From Haemonchus contortus (Eukaryota > Nematoda > Chromadorea > Rhabditida > Trichostrongylidae), in contig LS997562.1 of NCBI GenBank assembly GCA_000469685.2, positions 24,699,681 through 24,763,680 on the forward strand: a stretch of DNA of 64,000 nucleotides, given 5' to 3'. The position numbers and the translations under genes were made by a program. Below, piece after piece: positions 59,101-64,000 of the stretch. A model generated the notes under the pieces. That model searched no databases. It saw nothing but the letters and a program-made list of their open reading frames with translations, and was not told the origin of the DNA. How positions within the stretch are numbered: the stretch's first letter is position 1; each line of letters begins with the position of its first letter.

Positions 59101-62100
59101 GAGCGCTCTAAAAACTGAAAGCGTCGCCCGATATCGAGCGACATCGTAAGAGGCGGCAGAAAAAATTGCCTGCCAAAAGGCTCTCATCGTGGTGGGGGTT
59201 ATTTTTTTGAAAATGAGTCGCGAACGGACTGTGTTGCTCTGTTGTTTTTTTTTTCGAGGTGTCTGGAAGTTCAGCTATTTGTGAAGACAGTGTGTCGGTT
59301 GTTAGGCGCTAATGCTACGGGTTCCCACTAGTTTCTTGCTCTCGATAGCAGAGGTTAATTTCAATTTTCTCTAAGCTCTGAAAAGTGAAGTGGTCTCAGA
59401 ACATCATCTCAGCATTAACATTCCACCTTACGTATGGTACGTGAAAATTTTCGGCTTCAACTACCTTTCGAAGGCTTCTACGATGTTCTCGTTTGAGACG
59501 TCTTTCTTGTGCTGTGCACTTGTGCTACAGTGATATGGATTCGAGTTGACCGTATTGGATAAAGTTCGGAAATTGATGAATGAAAACCTTGATCATTGTT
59601 GGCCAATCTAGTTTTTTTTTTAGATTTTTGCTATCTGACTCAGTTGAAGTGGACTCGCGGGCTCAGAATTCATAAAAAAAAATCACAGCGAATCATCGAT
59701 TCGTTCTGTTGGCAAATGTTCAGTAGTAAGGGGTGTTCTTGAGGTGATGTTGAAAAGAAAGTGCTCAAAAAAGACAGCAAGAATCTTACTCTTTTTTGGT
59801 AACCTGCATGTTGTGGGACAACGAGTGCCACGTATTCAATCGTCGTTGTTCGTTACCAAGGCTGCGATTTGATAGAGAGGGGATGTCGGCTCCCCAGGAT
59901 TCCTTGCCTCTCCCAGGGTATCGTGGACGTTGGGGCTCGTAGCCCTAGCTTGGTGTGGTCCTTGAAGTTGTGGAACACATAAAATCTACCTTACTTAGAA
60001 GGAGGAGCAAAGCTGGCTTCATCGTTCAATCTCAGTAGATCCCTCTGTACACTGCCCGACGCTACAGCTCAGACTTTCATTGCCTACAAGCTCATAAATC
60101 CACCTAAGAAGAGCTGACAGTGATTGGAAGGGCCATCGAAGGAGTGTTTCGCTGGAGCGACCCAATAATCGGTCGCATTCTCAGTCTTTTCGTTCCTACC
60201 ACTAGTATATATAAGAAAAAGGGCGCAGCAGGATTTGTTCACTCTTTTTAGTTTATGAGACTGGTACGTTACCTACACCGTCAAGGAGTACCACCTGATT
60301 CTGTGCCTTCAGGTGGTCATCCTTGACCGTAAACAGGGAATGAGTCTCTGTTGCGCAAAAGTTGTGGGGTACAAAGACAGAATTCATCTACCAATGCGCT
60401 TGTTCTGGGCGCTTGGAAATTAATCGTTACATTTCTCAATATCATCTGATACAACCACTTATTATAATTGATGAGAACCTATTAAAGGTCGCAGTTAAAG
60501 TAAGTCCCTTCTCAGGTCAATATGAGAGCAACCTTGTTTCTTGACACTTCTCGAGGTTCAACCCAATCAGTTGTTCAGGACCTGAATGAAATCTCACGAA
60601 CGACGTTATTGCTAATGGTCGAGTGGGCGAAAGCTTTGCAACCGTTTCCGAATCTGATCATGGAGGACAAAATAATTCTCCTCAAGAATTACGCACCGCA
60701 ACACTTGATCCTGATGCCAGCCTTCAGGTAGTCTCCTTGTTCATGAGGTTCATTCGAAATTGTTCTAGAGGTAGCATAGCCATTTTTTTCAGAAGTCCTG
60801 ATACTACACGTGTCTGTCTCTTTAACAACACCTATATGAGCCGAGACCAATCAAGCGAACTAAATGGCTTTGCAGCATTTAAGACGAGCAATATTACTCC
60901 AAGGTAAACGACTTTTACTGTTTCATTTTCATGTTTCATTTTATTATCAGCAACCTTTTTCTAAATCCAAAGTGTATTTTGAAGTAATGTTTCGTTTTCA
61001 GAGTGCTCGATGAAATTGTGTGGCCGATGCGACAGCTACAAATGCGAGAAGAGGAATTTGTTTGTCTTAAGGTGAGTGTAATTTCGAGCATTTATTGAGT
61101 TCTTGTTGTGTTTTTTATACATGCATCGCTCTGAACGCATTCTAACTCTTTCTGTATTCAATACACTATAACAGACTTCATTTTTCTGCAGTTTTCTCTA
61201 TCTGTCGTAAAATTCACGACTGATTCGTTGTGATATTGAGTTAGTATTTACAACCCAATTCTCGGCAGTCGCAGAAGTTTGAAAGTTTCGAGGATCAAGA
61301 GGATATGAAGGATCTAGCTAGACTGGATGGATATCGAGTGGATGTCGAATGCGTGGAGCGTCCCAGACCAGACTGGTTAACGACGAACACCTAATGTCTT
61401 CAGACTCGTATAGAGTGCTAGGATCTATTTTTCATCGAGAGAGTGAAGACGAAGCTGGAACAGCGTGTCCTTCCATCAATATCGGTACTGATAGAGATAG
61501 AATAAGGTGGTGCGATGAAGGTGAAGAAACTGTGTGAATCGGTGTTTCCAAAGCGAAAAAAGATTCGAAGAACCGTTAATAAGGGGAATGGACGATAATG
61601 AGACCAGAAAAATGAAGAAGAGTGGGGCGCTTGAACGAGCTATACAACGTGTCTCACTGCATGCGTGTAGGTCCTGGTGCGAATAACAGACTATGAAAAG
61701 CAAAAATTCATTTTTTATAAGCATAATATAAGCATAAGTAAACAAAAAAACCCTAGTAACAGCAAAAGTAGCTCACCTTTTTCAACCTCTAGGAGTAGGA
61801 AATTAAATAAGGGATCGCGGCAGCAAAAAGAAAAACAGAGGAAAAAAGAATGGGAGAAAAACATCGCCTCATCACTCGGCGATTAGCTGATTGTGCGTGG
61901 GTCCTAGAACGAATAGTAGCAATCTGTATTGTCTCGACACTCGTCTAACGTGACATCGATCGAGGGACAGGAAAGCGAACTTGGCAGCAAGAGGGTTTCC
62001 ACTATGGCCTAAGTGCCGAGATTGTGGGAGCAAAAGGGTCCCTTCTACCACCCGAGGGGACGCCGAATATTCCCAAAGAGAGGACTCAGTAACCTTTTTT

Positions 62101-63390
62101 ATCGTGAACCGTGCCTTTAATCGAGTAATCATTGTGGTTCCTTTACCCATTCCGCATTGGAACTTTGAAGGAGAAAGGAATGAGTGTGAGATTGAGCGAT
62201 GTCGATCATTCGATACCGATGAGTGTTGATTTGTTGGGCAATTCATTGATAATCATAACCCAATACTCTCCACCCGTAGGAAAGTCGAAACCTGAAGGAT
62301 TTGAGGAGATATGATATGATGAGAACAAACATCCCCGTATAGGATAGCAAGTGATCGACTACAGTGCTTACCGGTAAAGCTCCCTTTCAGGTCGGGGCAT
62401 CATTCAAGCAAAATTCCACGAGTGCGTCGTAAGCAGGAATGTGAAAAGTGGATGGTTGTGTAAAGTTTAGAAGTTGATAAGGTTCTTGCGTCCTTTTCGG
62501 AAACGTCAGAGGAAAATTCTACTTCACTGAATGAGAATCAGTCATGACTATAATTCTAGAGGTTCAGTGTGGGAGTATCGTCTTGCCTCTCTTTAATTCC
62601 TCTGCATTTGAATGTATATATTAAACTAATCTCATTAGAATTTGCCCGTTAGAGGATAAGTGAATTTTGTGATTCATCGGAAAGAGGTTGTGATACCACT
62701 TTTTCAGGCGCTAGCTTTTCTACATCCGGAAGCGAAAGGACTTACTCAGTCAAGTCAAACACAAGTGAGAGAGGCTCGTAACAAAGTGCTGAAGTCACTT
62801 TACGCTTTCATTTTGGAGCATAATCGCGAAGAAGCACCCACTAGGTATGAAATCATGTTACCAACAGCAGCACATTCTAAAAATAAGGGCGTTTCCACCA
62901 GTTTTCGAGTAACAGTTCTTGCTGACTGATGTTGTCGTTGTGTTGTGATAGTTCAGACCTAGATGTTTTTCATAGGTATGGGAACATCTTGCTGTTAGCG
63001 CCTGCTCTCAAGGCACTGACACAGTTACTGATTGAGAACATGACACTCACGAAATTCTTTGGACTGGCGGAGGTGTGTCGTTTGATTTTTCTAATACTTT
63101 ACTATAATTTCAAATATTTTCTCATTTGAACCTAACTTCCTGTTAGGTCGACTCTCTGCTATCGGAGTTCATCCTTGACGACGTGAACAATCAAAGCGCG
63201 GCACCAGACAGCCTACAAGCACATTTGTCGTCACCGGCTTCTTTGTCGAATAGCATTGCTTCACCCGTCGTGGCGGGGGTATGTTCTCCAGTTTCTTCGG
63301 CATATCTATGAAATACTCAAGAATAGCCTTAAGAGTTCCCTGCTCTTTTTTACTGCATTCTTGATCGTTTTGCAGGGACAGTGTGAATGA
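47108..63390 (+). CDS. nhr-49: HNF4-class nuclear hormone receptor, NHR-49-like, complete (13 exons, 444 aa)
   Basis: Ligand-regulated nuclear transcription factor; C. elegans NHR-49 controls fatty-acid and starvation genes. Exons: 47108-47123, 48640-48725, 54268-54409, 55614-55756, 56281-56394, 60377-60499, 60579-60727, 60793-60903, 61002-61071, 62708-62844, 62976-63072, 63147-63278, 63376-63390; all phases agree. DNA-binding domain, residues 13-80: zinc Cys 13/16/30/33 and 49/55/65/68, P-box CNGCKG, then AIQFERDP. Hinge with [12 protein letters not shown] (about 90-120). Ligand-binding domain, about 170-406: [65 protein letters not shown] and AF-2 helix LLSEFI (400-405). The start is the first ATG in frame. 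The 5' limit of exon 6 is the least certain. Residue 67 is Cys where relatives have Tyr. Assignment to the HNF4 class is secure; NHR-49 orthology is from memory. Confidence 0.9.
47124..48639. other. Receptor intron 1
   Basis: AT-rich 1.5 kb intron. No transposon or nested gene is recognised. Confidence 0.5.
49714..49996 (+). repeat. tRNA-derived SINE family 3, copy 3 (receptor intron 2)
   Basis: The head GTAGGTGGTGTAGTACCAAG has a decayed A box; GGGTTCGAATCCAGG is a B box. The body matches copies 1 and 2, with GGCCACATACGCACTCATAC, ATTCTGAATGGAAGTC and GATTAACGCCAAAA at the end. Confidence 0.85.
51663..51935 (-). CDS. Hypothetical - strand ORF in receptor intron 2
   Basis: A 90-codon frame reads as plausible protein, with [37 protein letters not shown] and VDDIYEA at the stop. 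No family is recognised. A TGA lies immediately before the ATG, and a second - strand frame (51244-51525) lies downstream in another frame. It could be a nested gene exon, a transposon relic or chance. Confidence 0.25.
   Translation of the reverse strand: MFEQLGLSELINVCVPHAPAEKKGLFIAATVCNGSKNRIVNSLNEMMKDVKGEYACTRVCIPFQISVPDCGKQYVRISPSRLHVDDIYEA
52120..52648 (+). mobile_element. Internally deleted mariner, TA-flanked (529 bp)
   Basis: The ends TTAGGTTGATGCATAATTAT and its inverted counterpart (ending CATCAACCTAA) are flanked by TA at 52118-52119 and 52649-52650. The interior matches the - strand of 4865-5441, including TGGCACAGTCATTCCGCGATC-like sequence. No intact transposase remains. Confidence 0.8.
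52740..52973 (-). mobile_element. Truncated mariner end, inverted relative to its neighbour
   Basis: Read on the - strand from the TA at 52974-52975, it starts TTAGGTTGATGCATAATTAT and follows the left 200 bp of the element at 52120-52648 (GAAATGATCTACTTGATTT, GAGAAAGATTGGAAG). It lacks the other end, so 52120-52973 forms a large imperfect palindrome. Confidence 0.75.
54410..55613. other. Receptor intron 3
   Basis: 1.2 kb intron. A short open + strand frame (54989-55195) has no recognised homology. Confidence 0.5.
55757..56280. other. Receptor intron 4
   Basis: 524 bp intron with nothing recognised. Confidence 0.6.
56395..60376. other. Receptor intron 5 (4 kb), between hinge and ligand-binding domain
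   Basis: No nested gene or transposon is recognised. Frames on the - strand at 56991-57287 and 57484-57837 have no family resemblance. A small extra exon for the start of the ligand-binding domain could be hidden here. Confidence 0.5.
61510..62120. repeat. Dispersed repeat of about 600 bp, copy 2 (receptor intron 9)
   Basis: Same orientation and order as 1915-2535, from GCGATGAAGGTGAAGAAACT to ATCGTGAACCGTGCCTTTAA. Small indels and substitutions separate the copies. No coding sequence is recognised. Confidence 0.75.
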
Positions 63391-64000
63391 TACTCTTCAT
63401 GAGAACGAAGTTTGGAACTTTTAGATTTCTCCAATGGATGGTAATGTGGTGGTGAGCTCGGATGCATCCGGTAGTAGCACTGTGATGACAATATTATGAT
63501 TCGACAAAATAACCAATATGGCTGCAAATTCGTTCAAATAGCAATTGTCGTCGATTGTAGATAAGGCTGTGATCATACTTCGCGAATCGCTTGGAGCTGA
63601 TTGCTGCTCCAATCAATAATTAGACCCGAGCGTGTAATTATTTAATCATTGAAACATGCGACGGGGAGTAGCAGAATGGAGTAGCAAACAGTCGTCAGCA
63701 GTTGTCGTAGTATGAACAGAGCACGGGTTTCGCAAACCCAAGGATTCACGGGTCGTATTCGTACAGAAGCGGCTTCTATTTGAAACTTCGTTTTGTCTTT
63801 GGTGCAGTCTAGTGACTGGCATTTTTATGAATCTCTCAAGTCAGTCTTAGGAGTCTTACCTGGACGCACGATGGACCAAATATGCGGTCGCTTCTGTAAT
63901 TCTACAGTCAGAGTGCTCAAATTCCATTGTAGCACTTCACACGATTATGGTTAAATATATGACATATCATAGCACATAGCTTAGTTATTGTTATGTTTAC
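63391..64000. other. 3' flank of the receptor gene
   Basis: No canonical AATAAA is seen close to the stop. At about 63685-63760 a tRNA-like piece includes AGAGCACGGGTTTCGCAAACCC with a decayed B-box region (GGGTCGTATTCGTAC). It does not fold into a full tRNA and is not called as a gene. Confidence 0.4.

Noticed and set aside
63685..63760. tRNA gene downstream of the receptor
   Set aside because: There is an anticodon-stem-like GGGTTTCGCAAACCC, but the T arm is broken and no acceptor stem pairs.

Overview
The window looks like nuclear DNA of a nematode, most plausibly a clade V parasitic (strongylid, hookworm-like) worm. This is inferred from small exons with TTTCAG-type acceptors, two genes with clear animal homology, and many mariner, Tc1, Merlin, MULE, piggyBac-like and BEL/Pao remnants plus tRNA-derived SINE-like repeats. 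No bacterial, phage or CRISPR features are seen. Almost every long open frame away from the two genes is a product of repeats.

Two host genes, both on the + strand, frame the window. (1) Positions 580-13707 hold the last 18 exons (743 codons) of EFL1 (EFTUD1/Ria1), the EF-2-like GTPase that works with SBDS to release eIF6 from pre-60S ribosomes; its N-terminal GTPase domain lies upstream of the window. (2) Positions 47108-63390 hold a complete 13-exon, 444-codon HNF4-class nuclear hormone receptor, NHR-49-like, with a C4 zinc-finger DNA-binding domain and a ligand-binding domain ending in an AF-2 helix. All splice phases in both models are consistent. One EFL1 intron uses a GC donor. From memory, the C. 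elegans EFL1 homologue and nhr-49 are also neighbours, so the pair may be conserved microsynteny.

The 33 kb between the genes and the large introns are packed with repeats. EFL1 introns carry a piggyBac-type MITE, two internally deleted mariners, a GC-box-rich tandem array and a tRNA-derived repeat. The intergenic region carries, in order: a second copy of that array ending in about 2.1 kb of nearly pure (ACAT)n; a decayed BEL/Pao retroelement on the - strand with an internally inverted reverse-transcriptase piece and a triplicated tRNA-like repeat; three tandem tRNA-Ser/Leu-like A-box repeats; a perfect hairpin; a MULE transposase relic; two opposed tRNA-headed repeats around a DDE transposase relic; a Merlin element with TIRs of about 100 bp; another microsatellite-tailed array; SINE copies; two fold-back elements; a full-length but inactivated Tc1-like element; and a mariner relic on the - strand. 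The receptor's introns add another SINE copy, a palindromic pair of deleted mariners and a second copy of a dispersed repeat of about 600 bp that is also found in an EFL1 intron.

No clearly new gene system is visible. The most unusual items are the microsatellite-tailed composite elements, the tRNA-like repeats built into larger structures, and single-site oddities in the two genes.
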